A DNA stretch of 64,000 bases from Bacteroidota bacterium (GTDB lineage: Bacteria; Bacteroidota; Bacteroidia; Flavobacteriales_F; PHOS-HE28). The DNA lies in contig JACTMO010000059.1 in assembly GCA_014584605.1 (NCBI GenBank), forward strand, positions 35,911-99,910, given 5' to 3'. The position numbers were made by a program, and so were the translations under genes. This document shows, piece after piece, positions 1 to 8,467 of this stretch. Below the pieces are notes generated by a model. It did not search any database and was not told the origin of the DNA. It worked only from the letters and a program-made list of their open reading frames with translations. Position 1 is the stretch's first letter; every line of letters begins with the position of its first letter.

Positions 1-993
1 AACAACATGGTGCCCTTCCTGGACAGCCTGGTGGGCCTGATCGCCCCCGAGATGCCCGGGCAGGTGGCCCGCTGGGGCGGAAGCGTGGCCGACTGGCAGG
101 CCAACGTGCAGGTGATGCGTGACTTCATCGAGACCCGTTGCGTCACCATCCAGGACGGACTGATCGACTGCTACGAGCTGTCCGGGCCCTTCGACGTCAC
201 CTTCGACGTGAACCCGCCCCTGAGCGGCACCGTGCGCGTCAACTCCCAGGTGCTGCCCTCGTATCCCTTCACCGGCACCTATTACGGCGGCATCACCACC
301 ACCCTGGCGCCCATCCCGGAGCCCGGCTGGGTGTTCAGCCACTGGACCATCCAGAACGACACCATCTGGCCCAGCCTCACGGACAGCCTGGTGACGCTCA
401 CCATCGACACCACGGACCACATCGTAGCGCACTTCATCCCGCCCATCAAACACCAGGTGCTGCTGGACGTGGACCCGGACCACAGCGGCCGCATCGTGTT
501 CGACGGTGTGGTGTACGATGTCCTCCCCACCGTGGTGCAGGTGCCCGAGGGCGTGGCCCTGCCCATCAAGGTGCTGCCGGCCCAATACCACGACTTCAAG
601 TATTGGAGCATCCGGAACAACGAGCTCAGTCCGGCGGACAGCTCCCTGCAGGAGCTCAGCATCACCTTCTTCGGGCCGGACACCGTGGTGGCCCACCTGG
701 AGCCCCAGGAATACGCCTACTGGATCCCCAACTCGTTCACGCCCAACAACGACGGCATCAACGATGTGTGGCAGCCGTGGGGCAACGTGATCGACCTGGA
801 GTCCTTCGACCTGCGGATCTACGACCGCTGGGGACAGCTGTTGTTCCAGAGCGAGGACCCCAACCTGCCCTGGGACGGGACCAACGGCGCAGGACCCGTG
901 GGTGCCGGGGTGTACGCCTATCGCGCCTACGTGATCGAGGGCGTCACCAAGGAAAGGCACGAGATCTTCGGGCACGTGACCGTGGTGCGCTGA
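1..993 (+). CDS. CotH-like secreted protein, C-terminal part, with T9SS type B sorting domain (5' partial)
   Basis: The frame is open from the first base, so the gene starts outside the window. The first ~45 residues (PEMPGQVARWGG, then a W..NV..MRDFIETR pattern) look like the end of a CotH-kinase family domain. Two beta-rich modules follow, both with the G..F..W and VAHF/VAHL pattern of InlB-type bacterial repeats (roughly residues 60-145 and 150-235). The last ~85 residues (IPNSFTPNNDGINDVW, FDLRIYDRWG, WDGTNG, GVYAYRAYV) are a clear gliding-motility-associated C-terminal domain, which directs export through type IX secretion and surface attachment. The protein is therefore probably outside the cell. 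CotH relatives can act as protein kinases, but the catalytic part is not in the window, so activity cannot be judged. Confidence 0.8.
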   Translation, partial: NNMVPFLDSLVGLIAPEMPGQVARWGGSVADWQANVQVMRDFIETRCVTIQDGLIDCYELSGPFDVTFDVNPPLSGTVRVNSQVLPSYPFTGTYYGGITTTLAPIPEPGWVFSHWTIQNDTIWPSLTDSLVTLTIDTTDHIVAHFIPPIKHQVLLDVDPDHSGRIVFDGVVYDVLPTVVQVPEGVALPIKVLPAQYHDFKYWSIRNNELSPADSSLQELSITFFGPDTVVAHLEPQEYAYWIPNSFTPNNDGINDVWQPWGNVIDLESFDLRIYDRWGQLLFQSEDPNLPWDGTNGAGPVGAGVYAYRAYVIEGVTKERHEIFGHVTVVR

Positions 994-1118
994 GGCGGCC
1001 ACCGTTGCTTGTTCCCCGGCCGCACCTGCACAGGTCCCGGTCCTTCCGATCCGATCTCCGGCGTTGGACGAACGGGGATATCATGCATCTTCGTGTTCGC
1101 ACGATAGACCCCAGCCCC

Positions 1119-3527
1119 ATGCGAACAAGTACGACCCTCTTGGTGACCATTCTCCTGTCCGCGACCCCGGCCCTGGCCCAGCAGGCCCGGCTGTAGGTGG
1201 TGCACAACAGCGCGGACTCCGCGCTGACCGCAGTGGACCTGTACATGAACGACAGCCTGCTGATCGACGACCTCGGTTTCCGCACGGCCTGGGGCTATCA
1301 CGATGTGCCCGCCGGCACCGACCTGCGGATCGGCATCGCACCGGACAGCAGCAGCAGCGTGGCCGATACCATCCCCGGCCTGTCCACCACCATCAACCTG
1401 ACCGACAGCGGCACCTACCTGTTGGTGGCCCAGGGCATCGTCAGCGCCATGGGCTACAACCCTGCACCGCCCTTCAACCTTGTACTTACCGCCGGGCAGG
1501 AAGTGGACACGCTGGGACAGCTGGGGTTCGTCCTGCAGCATGGCGCCACGGACGCACCGGCCCTGGATGTGTTCGAGCGCGCCGTGCTGGATGCCGGTAT
1601 CCTCAACGGTCTGGGCTATGGGCAGAGCGCTGCTGCACTGTCCCTGCCCGCGACCGACCTGGTGCTGGAACTGCATGCCGCAGGTGACCCCGACCCCTGG
1701 TCGTCCTACAGCCTGCCGGCGCAGAACCTTGCGGGGCAGGGTGTGACGGTGTTCGCGAGCGGCTTCACGGACCCCGCGCAGAACAGCAATGGCCCGGCCT
1801 TCGGCCTGTGGATGGCGCTGCCCGCAGGCGGCCCGCTGGTGGAACTGCTGCCCTGGGAGGCTCCCACGGCGTGGCTGCAGGTGGTCCACGCCATTGCCGA
1901 CACCGCGCTGGACGTGGTGGACATCTACCTGAACGACGGCCTGCTGGCCGATGACCTGGCCTTCCGCAACGCCACCGCCTTTGTCGAAGTGCCCGCCGGG
2001 GTGGTGGGGCACCTGGCCGTCGCACCGGGTACGAGCACCGGCGCGGCCGACAGCATCCCCGGGCTGAGCGTGGTGCTTCAACCGGACACCGACGACCTCC
2101 AGGTGCTGGTGGCCACCGGCATCGTCAGCGCAACGGGGTACAACCCCGCACCGCCTTTCGCCTTCAGCAGTTTCGACCCGGCCCGTGAGGCCGCCCTCAC
2201 CGCAGGGCACACCGACGTGCTGTGGATGAACGCCTGCACGGACCTTCCGCAACTGGACCTGCGGGAAACAAGGACCTTGGATTCGCTGTTGGTGAACGAT
2301 CTGTCCTATACCGACTTCGCGGACTATCTGGAGCTGTCCGCAGACAGTTTCACCGTGCAGGTGCGCACGCCGGACAACAGCGCGGTGGTGGGGGCTTATC
2401 AGCTGATCCCTGCGGCCCTGGGTCTGGTCGACAGCGCGATCACCGTGGTGGCATGCGGTTTCCGCGAGCCGGCACAGAACAGCAACGGTGCGGCGTTCGG
2501 TCTTTGGGCGGCGCTGCCCACGGGCGGCCCCCTGGTGGAGCTGCCTGCCGCGCCGGTGCCCATGGCACGCGTGCAGATCATCCACAACAGCGCCGATGCC
2601 GCCCTGGCCACGGTGGACCTCTGGAAGAACGACATCATGCTGGCCGACGACCTGCCCTTCCGCCAGGCCACGCCCTTCGAGTACGTGCAGGCCGACGTGG
2701 ACATTGACCTGGGCGTGGCCCCGGCCAACAGCACCAGTGCCGCCGATGCCTTCTTCAACGCGGCGATGCGCTTCGAGGAGGGCAGCGCCCATGTGCTGAT
2801 GGCCGCCGGTATCGAGAGCTCCACGGGCTATGATCCCGCCGTGCCCTTCGGTCTGCATCACCATGCCAACGCCCGCGAAACGGCCACCTCCGGTGCGGAC
2901 AACACGGACATCCTGATGGCGCATGGCGGCACGGACGTGCCGACCGTGAACATCAACGAGGTCCTGGCCTTCGGCGGTGTCACCCTGGTCTCGGGCCTGG
3001 GCTATGGCGACTTCATCGGCTACCTCGAACCGCCCACGGCCGGCTATGCCCTGGATGTCGTGGCCCCCGGTGGCCTCCTGGGCAGCTTCCAGGCGCCCCT
3101 GGCCACCATGGGCTGGCAGGGTGAAGCGATCACCGTGGCGGTGAGCGGCTTTGCGGACCCGGCGCAGAACAGCAACGGCCCGGCCTTCGGCCTGTGGGTG
3201 GCCGATGGCGACGGAGGTCCGATGGTGGAGCTGCCGGTGTACACCGGGCTGCACGAGAACGCGGGACCGCTCGTCGGCACCGTGGTCTGGCCCAACCCCG
3301 CTGCGGAACGCCTGAACGTCCGCGTTCCCGGCCTGGGCCATCGCACCCTGCAGGTGGACCTGCTGGACGCCGCGGGCCGCGTGTTGCGGAGCTGGGGCGA
3401 TGGCGACCTGGCCCGACACGACGACCAGTTGATGCTGAGCACCGCCGGCCTGTCCACCGGCACCTACGTGCTTCGCCTGCGCAGCGACGCCCACAGCGTG
3501 GCCCTGCCCGTTGCCGTGTTGCGTTGA
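1119..3527 (+). CDS. DUF4397 triple-module secreted protein, T9SS type A sorting domain, interrupted by an in-frame TAG
   Basis: ATG at 1119 gives a 25-residue signal peptide (MRTSTTLLVTILLSATPALA, cleavage near AQQA) that ends in TAG at 1194-1196. The same frame then runs open to 3527. Three tandem modules follow (about 250 residues each), each starting with V.H..AD.AL..VD.Y.ND.L..DL.FR, the DUF4397 pattern, and each ending with PAQNSNG.AFGLW. Modules 2 and 3 read LQVVH and VQIIH where module 1 reads L-stop-VVH, so the TAG sits exactly where Q (CAG) is expected. The C-terminus (VVWPNPAAERLNV to STGTYVLRL) is a type A T9SS sorting domain. Without readthrough the body could begin at GTG 1197 but would lack export. 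This is probably a surface adhesin or structural protein. It is a pseudogene, a sequencing error or a readthrough gene. Confidence 0.75.
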
Positions 3528-3534
3528 GCCCCCC

Positions 3535-3579
3535 GCCGTGCCCGGTGGGACCTGCCCTGCCGGTGCTTCCGGGCACGGC
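3535..3579 (+). terminator. Hairpin terminator candidate after the DUF4397 gene
   Basis: A perfect 11-bp inverted repeat (GCCGTGCCCGG at 3535-3545, CCGGGCACGGC at 3569-3579) lies 8 bp past the stop codon, with a 23-nt loop. There is no T-run, so rho-independent termination is only plausible. Confidence 0.4.
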
Positions 3580-3596
3580 AGGAACGGTAACGAGTC

Positions 3597-3604
3597 CACC
3601 TTTG
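3597..3604 (+). promoter_or_regulatory. -7-like element CACCTTTG before the MORN lipoprotein gene
   Basis: This matches the Bacteroidota TAnnTTTG element except for its first base and sits 4 nt before the GTG start, as in several other genes here. A transcript would start at about the start codon. Confidence 0.35.
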
Positions 3605-3608
3605 CAGG

Positions 3609-4295
3609 GTGAGCGCCCAACCACCCGGTACCCTGCTCGTCCTGCTGGCGCTGGCCCTGGTGGCCTGCGACAAGGCGCAGCCTTCCGCATCCGGAGGACC
3701 GGCCCCAAGGCGTGCTGACGTGCGCGCGACGGTGCCGTACGTGGACGGTACCAAGCATGGGGAGGCCCTTGTGCTGGACGAGCGTGGCCGTGTGCGGAAG
3801 TCGGGGCGGTACGACCACGATCGGAAGACCGGGACATGGACCGGCTTCGACGGGGACGGAGACACCCTGGAAGTGGTGCACTACGCGAACGGGCTGCTCG
3901 ATGGCGAAAGCCGGATGTACGGCCCGGGCGGAGTGCTGCTCAAGAAGATCACCTATCGGCGCGGGCGGATGCACGGGGCCTACGAGGACCACCATCCGGA
4001 CGGCGCGCTGTACGAAAGGGTCTCCTACCGCGACGGCCAGCGCCACGGCCCCTACCTGCGCTTCACGCGGAAGGACACGCTGGACAACGGGCCGCGCCTG
4101 GAAGGGCAATACAGCAAGGGTTCGCGTACCGGCATCTGGCGGCGTTACTACGGCAATGGTGTACAGAGCGAGGAAGGCCCGATCGTGGACGACCGGTTCC
4201 ATGGACGATGGACCTACTGGGACCGCCGGGGCCGACCGCGGTTGGAGCGTGTCTACGTGCGGGGCGCGCTCGTGTACGAGGGCCCGCCGCGCTAA
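3609..4295 (+). CDS. MORN-repeat lipoprotein (YwqK-like)
   Basis: Starts with GTG. The N-terminus (LLVLLALALVAC) is a lipoprotein signal with Cys near residue 20, so the product is probably anchored in the envelope. The rest is a series of MORN-like repeats of the form G.Y..G...G.W..Y...G (KHGEALVLDERG, KTGTWTGFD, RHGPYLRF, RTGIWRRYYGNG, FHGRWTYWDRRG), typical of the proteins annotated as YwqK-family antitoxins. No toxin partner lies next to it, so a role in a toxin-antitoxin pair is unsupported. MORN repeats usually form an elongated beta sheet for protein or lipid binding. The 3' end overlaps the convergent flavoenzyme gene by 4 bp. Length 228 residues. Confidence 0.75.
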   Translation: MSAQPPGTLLVLLALALVACDKAQPSASGGPAPRRADVRATVPYVDGTKHGEALVLDERGRVRKSGRYDHDRKTGTWTGFDGDGDTLEVVHYANGLLDGESRMYGPGGVLLKKITYRRGRMHGAYEDHHPDGALYERVSYRDGQRHGPYLRFTRKDTLDNGPRLEGQYSKGSRTGIWRRYYGNGVQSEEGPIVDDRFHGRWTYWDRRGRPRLERVYVRGALVYEGPPR

Positions 4296-5692
4296 GGCAG
4301 CACCTTGCCCGGGTTCAGGATGCCCTTGGGATCGAACAGGCGCTTGAGCCCGCGCATCAGTTCGAGCTGGGCCGTGTTGAAGACGATGTCCATGTAAGGA
4401 CGCTGCACCAGCCCGATGCCGTGCTCGCCGCTGAGCGTGCCGCCCAGCGAAACCGTCAGCTCGAAGATCTCGCGCACGGCCTTGGGCAGTTCCTGTTCCC
4501 AGAAGGTCTCGTCGAGCTCGCCCCGGATGATGTTGACGTGGAGGTTGCCGTCGCCGGCATGGCCATAGCACACGCTCTGGAACCCGTACCGGGCCCCGAT
4601 GGCCTTGACACCGGCCAGCAGACGGGGCAGGGCGAAGCGCGGCACCACGGTATCCTCCTCCTTGTACACGCTGTGCGCCTTCACGCTCACCGGAACACTG
4701 CGGCGCAGGTGCCACAGGGCCGCCTTCTCCGAGGGGCTCTCGGCGAAGAGCACCTCTCCACCTCCGTGCGCTTCCATCACCCCCAGGATGGTCTCGCAAT
4801 CGCGCATCAACGCCTCGCCGTGGTCGCCGTCCACCTCGATCAGCAGGTAGGCGCCGGGTTGTGTGGAAAGCTGGCGCGGGAGCCCTTCGGTGAAACGCAT
4901 GGTCCAGGCGATGGCGTCGCGCTCCATGAACTCGAGCGCGCTGGGGGTCACGCCGGCGCGGAACGTGGCGCTCACCGCCGTGCACGCGTCCTCGGCACTG
5001 GCAAAGGGCACCAGCATCAGCCGGTTCTCGCGGGGCATGGGCACCAGTTTCAGCACCGCCCTGGTGATCACCGCCAGGGTGCCTTCGCTGCCCACGATCA
5101 GGCGGGTGAGGTCGTAGCCGGTGGCGTTCTTCAAGGTGTTGGCGCCGGTCCACAGCACCGTGCCGTCGGGCAGCACCACCTCCAGGTTGAGCACGAAGTC
5201 GCGGGTGACGCCGTACTTCACGGCGCGCGGACCGCCGGCGTTCTCGGCCAGGTTGCCGCCGATGGTGCAACTGCCGCGGCTGCTCGGATCGGGCGGATAG
5301 TACAGCCCCCTGGCCGCCACCGCCTCCTGCAGCACCTGGGTGATCACGCCCGGCTCCACCGTCACCTGCAGGTTGCCTTCGTCGATCTCCACGATGTGGT
5401 CCATGCGGTCCAGGGCCAGGCCCACGCCGCCGTGAATGCACAGGGCGCCACCGCTAAGCCCGGTCCGCCCGCCAATGGGGGTCACGGGCACTTCGAGCGC
5501 GTGGCAGGTGCGCAGCACGGCCGCCACCTCGGCCGTGGTCCGCGGGCGCACGAGCACCTCCGGCGGATGGACCAGGTCCTCGGTCTCATCGTGCCCGTAA
5601 GCCTTCAGCAGGTCCTCGTCCACCTGGACGATCTCCGCAGAGAGCACCTTCCGGAGCGCTTCGACAACGGCCTTGGTCCCATCGGATCGCAT
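4292..5692 (-). CDS. FAD-linked oxidoreductase, glycolate oxidase subunit D / D-lactate dehydrogenase type
   Basis: 466 residues, normal for the GlcD/Dld family of soluble flavoproteins that oxidise D-2-hydroxy acids. The N-terminal half is a PCMH-type FAD-binding domain: the pyrophosphate-binding stretch PIGGRTGLSGGA (about residues 78-89), then YYPPDPSS and GSCTIGGNLAENAGG. The C-terminal half is the FAD-oxidase C domain with GHAGDGNLHVN, SLGGTLSGEHGIG and a final FDPKGILNPGKV, all diagnostic. No GlcE or GlcF partners are adjacent, so it may act alone. D-lactate and glycolate cannot be told apart from sequence. Transcribed alone; the start MRSDGT follows a GATCTTTCG promoter-like motif 4 nt upstream. 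Confidence 0.9.
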   Translation of the reverse strand: MRSDGTKAVVEALRKVLSAEIVQVDEDLLKAYGHDETEDLVHPPEVLVRPRTTAEVAAVLRTCHALEVPVTPIGGRTGLSGGALCIHGGVGLALDRMDHIVEIDEGNLQVTVEPGVITQVLQEAVAARGLYYPPDPSSRGSCTIGGNLAENAGGPRAVKYGVTRDFVLNLEVVLPDGTVLWTGANTLKNATGYDLTRLIVGSEGTLAVITRAVLKLVPMPRENRLMLVPFASAEDACTAVSATFRAGVTPSALEFMERDAIAWTMRFTEGLPRQLSTQPGAYLLIEVDGDHGEALMRDCETILGVMEAHGGGEVLFAESPSEKAALWHLRRSVPVSVKAHSVYKEEDTVVPRFALPRLLAGVKAIGARYGFQSVCYGHAGDGNLHVNIIRGELDETFWEQELPKAVREIFELTVSLGGTLSGEHGIGLVQRPYMDIVFNTAQLELMRGLKRLFDPKGILNPGKVLP

Positions 5693-5696
5693 GAGG

Positions 5697-5705
5697 CGAA
5701 AGATC
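5697..5705 (-). promoter_or_regulatory. -7-like element GATCTTTCG before the flavoenzyme gene
   Basis: Read on the minus strand, this element ends 4 nt before the ATG at 5692. It resembles the element carried by every CRISPR repeat in the window (GATCTTTG). Confidence 0.3.
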
Positions 5706-5764
5706 GCCTAACTTTCCGAGGCCACCATTTACAGGCAGCATCGTCCACCAATAAATCCAATGCC

Positions 5765-7420
5765 ATGCGGAAGGCCGTTCTATTGATCGCAGGTCTGGCC
5801 GTGGTCGAAACCCAGGCCCAGAACGTCGGCATCAACGCCAGTGGGGCGGCCCCCGATGCGAGCGCGGTGCTGGACCTGGACGTGGCCGCGCACCCGGCGG
5901 CGGACAAGAAGGGCCTGTTGATCCCGCGGTTGGCCTTGACGGCCACCAACGTGGCGGCACCCGTGGTGGCCCCGGCCACTTCCCTGTTGGTGTACAACAC
6001 CGCCACGGCCGGCGCCGCGCCCAACAATGTCACGCCCGGCTTCTATTCCTGGAACGGCACCACCTGGGTGCGCTTCGGCATGGCCGGGGACGACTGGCGG
6101 GTGACCGGTAACGCGGGCACCAATGCCGCCACCAACTTCCTCGGGACCACCGACGCGGTGGACCTTGTGCTCCGCACCAACAACGTCGAGCGCATGCGTG
6201 TGATGGGCGCCACGGGACGGGTGGGGGTCAACACGTCGGCACCAACGACATTTCTGGACGTGTCCAGCCCGGGCGTTCTCCAAGACGCCGTATACGGCCA
6301 CAGCCCCAACGTGGGCGGTGTGCTGGGCCGCGAGGTGAACTTCAGCTTCGGCGTGCCGCTGCAGACCATCAACGGTGCCGGGGTGTACGCCAACAACCCG
6401 ACCGCGGGCTACACCTCCATCTATGCACAGAGCACGGGCGCGGCCACCGTGGCGGCCAACGTGAACTATTCCGATGTCTGGATGGCCCAGTACAATTACA
6501 CGCAGAACGGCAGCGCCGTGTACAACCCCGCAGGTACCTACAGCCAATTGAACGTGACCAACGCCGCCCTTGGCGGCAATCATCGGGCCATCTGGGCCTA
6601 TAGCGGACGTGGTACCACCGCCGGCAACGTGGGTTGGACCGAAGGGGCCACCGCCCTCGCCGTGGCGCAGAACCAGGATTGCGACGGTGTGGTGGGGATC
6701 AGTGCCACCAACTCCACCATTGAGAATGCCGGCGGCTACTTCGAGAGCAACACCTATGCGGGTGCCTTGATCAACTATGCGTGGGTCGGGGCCAGGCTGG
6801 CCGGGGTCGGCTACAAGATCACCGGGGCGGGCGCGGTGGCCGAGATCATTCCCACCCCCGATCACGGCCGCATTACGCTGGTGTGCCCCGAATCGCCGGA
6901 GTACTGGTACCAGGACTATGGCTCCGTTCAACTGGTGAACGGTTCCGCCCACGTGGAACTGGACCCGATCCTGCAGGACATCATCGTGGTGGATGCCGCC
7001 AACCCCATGCGCGTCTATTGCACACCGGTGGACATGCCCTACTTCAACGGGGTGACGGTGATGAACAAGACGGCCACCGGTTTCGACCTCCAGGAGCTGA
7101 ACGGCGGCACCCATTCGGGGGTCATCGACTACCAGGTGATCGTGAAGCCGAAGACCAACTTCGGTATGGGTCGCTTCGCACAAGCCCCACCGCCCCATGG
7201 AGTGAAGCCCTGGCAGCAACCTGAACAGGCCAGAGCGGCCAATCAGCCCGATCCCACCAAGATCTTCAACTGGCCCTCGGACTTCGAGGTGTACAACTAC
7301 GATCCGGACAAGACCACCCCCATCGGTTCGCGGGTGCGTATCGGGCCGAACGCGGGCAAGTGGAAACTGGCCGAAGGCGTTTACTCGGACCACATCCCGG
7401 CCAAGTTGCCCGGGAAGTGA
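5765..7420 (+). CDS. Exported surface protein of tail-fibre-like type
   Basis: 551 residues. The N-terminus (RKAVLLIAGLAVVETQAQ) is a signal peptide, followed by NVGINASGAAPDASAVLDLD, the characteristic opening of a very common Bacteroidota family of secreted proteins annotated as tail-fibre-like. Then come GLLIPRL, a GFYSWNGTTWVRF segment and a long beta-rich, Asn/Gly/Thr-rich body. The region around residues 350-460 (GARLAGVGYKITGAGAVAEI to DYQVIVKPK) resembles the conserved end module of this family. No T9SS sorting domain is obvious; the C-terminus (IGPNAGKWKLAEGVYSDH) is not of that type. A catalytic function is not expected. It lies alone between a divergent flavoenzyme and a convergent SdiA-regulated gene. 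Confidence 0.6.
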   Translation: MRKAVLLIAGLAVVETQAQNVGINASGAAPDASAVLDLDVAAHPAADKKGLLIPRLALTATNVAAPVVAPATSLLVYNTATAGAAPNNVTPGFYSWNGTTWVRFGMAGDDWRVTGNAGTNAATNFLGTTDAVDLVLRTNNVERMRVMGATGRVGVNTSAPTTFLDVSSPGVLQDAVYGHSPNVGGVLGREVNFSFGVPLQTINGAGVYANNPTAGYTSIYAQSTGAATVAANVNYSDVWMAQYNYTQNGSAVYNPAGTYSQLNVTNAALGGNHRAIWAYSGRGTTAGNVGWTEGATALAVAQNQDCDGVVGISATNSTIENAGGYFESNTYAGALINYAWVGARLAGVGYKITGAGAVAEIIPTPDHGRITLVCPESPEYWYQDYGSVQLVNGSAHVELDPILQDIIVVDAANPMRVYCTPVDMPYFNGVTVMNKTATGFDLQELNGGTHSGVIDYQVIVKPKTNFGMGRFAQAPPPHGVKPWQQPEQARAANQPDPTKIFNWPSDFEVYNYDPDKTTPIGSRVRIGPNAGKWKLAEGVYSDHIPAKLPGK

Positions 7421-7515
7421 GGATGCACCGCGCACCGGGCCTGGAGCCCTTCGTTCGGGAAGGGATGCTCAGCGGTCGTTCGCGCGGATAGGTCCGGCGG
7501 GATGGGGAGTGCCGT

Positions 7516-8400
7516 TCAGGGCCGGGCCACCATCGGGTAGCGCACGATCACCGGGGTGCCGCCCTTGCCTTCGCTGCTGAGCACGAGCTCGCCGTCGGGC
7601 AGGAAGGTGATGCCCTCCGGCTTGGGCAGCAGGTCCGCGTCCAGCACCGCCAGGTCGACGAGCCTTCCCGCCCGGTCCACGACGGTCAAGGTCCGGTCCA
7701 CCGCGCTGAGCAGATAGTAGTGCCCGGTGTGCGGATGCACGGACACGGAGGAGAAGCGCAGCTTGAGCGCCGGCACCTCGCGTCCCTTGTCCGTGGTCCG
7801 CGTGGGGACCTCGATGCCTTTCGCGGCGGCCTGGCGCAGCAGCGAAGCCACCGAGAGCCTCAGGATGGTCCTGCACCGATGCTGGGGGTCGGCCGGGTCG
7901 AAGGCGTGCAGCACGCGTTGGTCCCGCACCTCGGGCCCGCCCTTGGTGATGTCCTTGGGCGCCACGAGCACCATGCCCGTGCTGTCGTCGAAACCGAGGC
8001 CCTCGATGTTGTGGTGGGGAAGCTCCAGCCTGAAGCTGTCCACACCGGTCCACCGGCCCTTCAGGAACCGCAGGTGGTGGATGAGCCCATCGCTGCGCAG
8101 GGCGTAGTAACGATCGTGCACGCGCGTCAGCCCTTCCATGTCGCCGGGGCCGGCGAAGGTCTCGCTGCGCAGCACACGCCCGTCGTTCAGGTCAATGAAG
8201 TACAGGGTGGCGGCCTCGTCCTGTACGCAGGCCACGGTGCCCTGGTCCACGTCGGTGAGGGCGCTCACCTCCACCAACAGGTCCGGCAGGGGGATCACCT
8301 GTGCCGGTCGTTGCAGCGCGTAGGGGATGGCGTCGGCGCGTTGCTGCCCGGAGACGGTGCCTGCCAGCAGGACCATGTGGAGCAGGACGGTCGAGCGCAT
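7516..8400 (-). CDS. SdiA-regulated domain protein, exported beta-propeller
   Basis: 294 residues from the ATG at 8400, chosen because it opens a good signal peptide (MRSTVLLHMVLLAGTVSG, cleavage before QQR). The mature part has repeated blade-like segments (YFIDLNDGRVLR, DMEGLTRVHDRYYAL, HNIEGLGFDDSTGMVLVAPKD, LTVVDRAGRLVDLAVLD, KPEGITFLPDGELVLSSEG). The doublet DMEGL / PEGITF.PDG is typical of the SdiA-regulated (PF06977) family of six-bladed propellers. Its job in Bacteroidota is not established, and despite the name there is no sign of quorum-sensing control here. Transcribed divergently from the MFS transporter gene with only 67 bp between starts. Confidence 0.75.
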   Translation of the reverse strand: MRSTVLLHMVLLAGTVSGQQRADAIPYALQRPAQVIPLPDLLVEVSALTDVDQGTVACVQDEAATLYFIDLNDGRVLRSETFAGPGDMEGLTRVHDRYYALRSDGLIHHLRFLKGRWTGVDSFRLELPHHNIEGLGFDDSTGMVLVAPKDITKGGPEVRDQRVLHAFDPADPQHRCRTILRLSVASLLRQAAAKGIEVPTRTTDKGREVPALKLRFSSVSVHPHTGHYYLLSAVDRTLTVVDRAGRLVDLAVLDADLLPKPEGITFLPDGELVLSSEGKGGTPVIVRYPMVARP

Positions 8401-8403
8401 GCG

Positions 8404-8411
8404 CGAAGATC
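8404..8411 (-). promoter_or_regulatory. -7-like element GATCTTCG before the SdiA-regulated gene
   Basis: Minus-strand GATCTTCG ends 3 nt upstream of the start codon at 8400. It belongs to the recurrent (T/G)AnnTT(T/C)G motif set of this window. Confidence 0.3.
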
Positions 8412-8467
8412 GCTCCACAGCACCGGTTTGCACCACGTGCCGCGTTGCGCTTCCTTCGCCCCATCGC

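Noticed and set aside
3609..4295. Toxin-antitoxin system based on the YwqK-like MORN protein
   Set aside because: It is a lipoprotein with MORN repeats and has no adjacent toxin gene; the antitoxin label of the family is historical.
927..5441. Very long minus-strand open frame across several genes, and similar giant frames elsewhere (12666-19214, 22220-25843)
   Set aside because: High GC content suppresses stop codons. These frames have Arg/Ala/His/Gln-rich nonsense composition and lie over clearly recognised genes.
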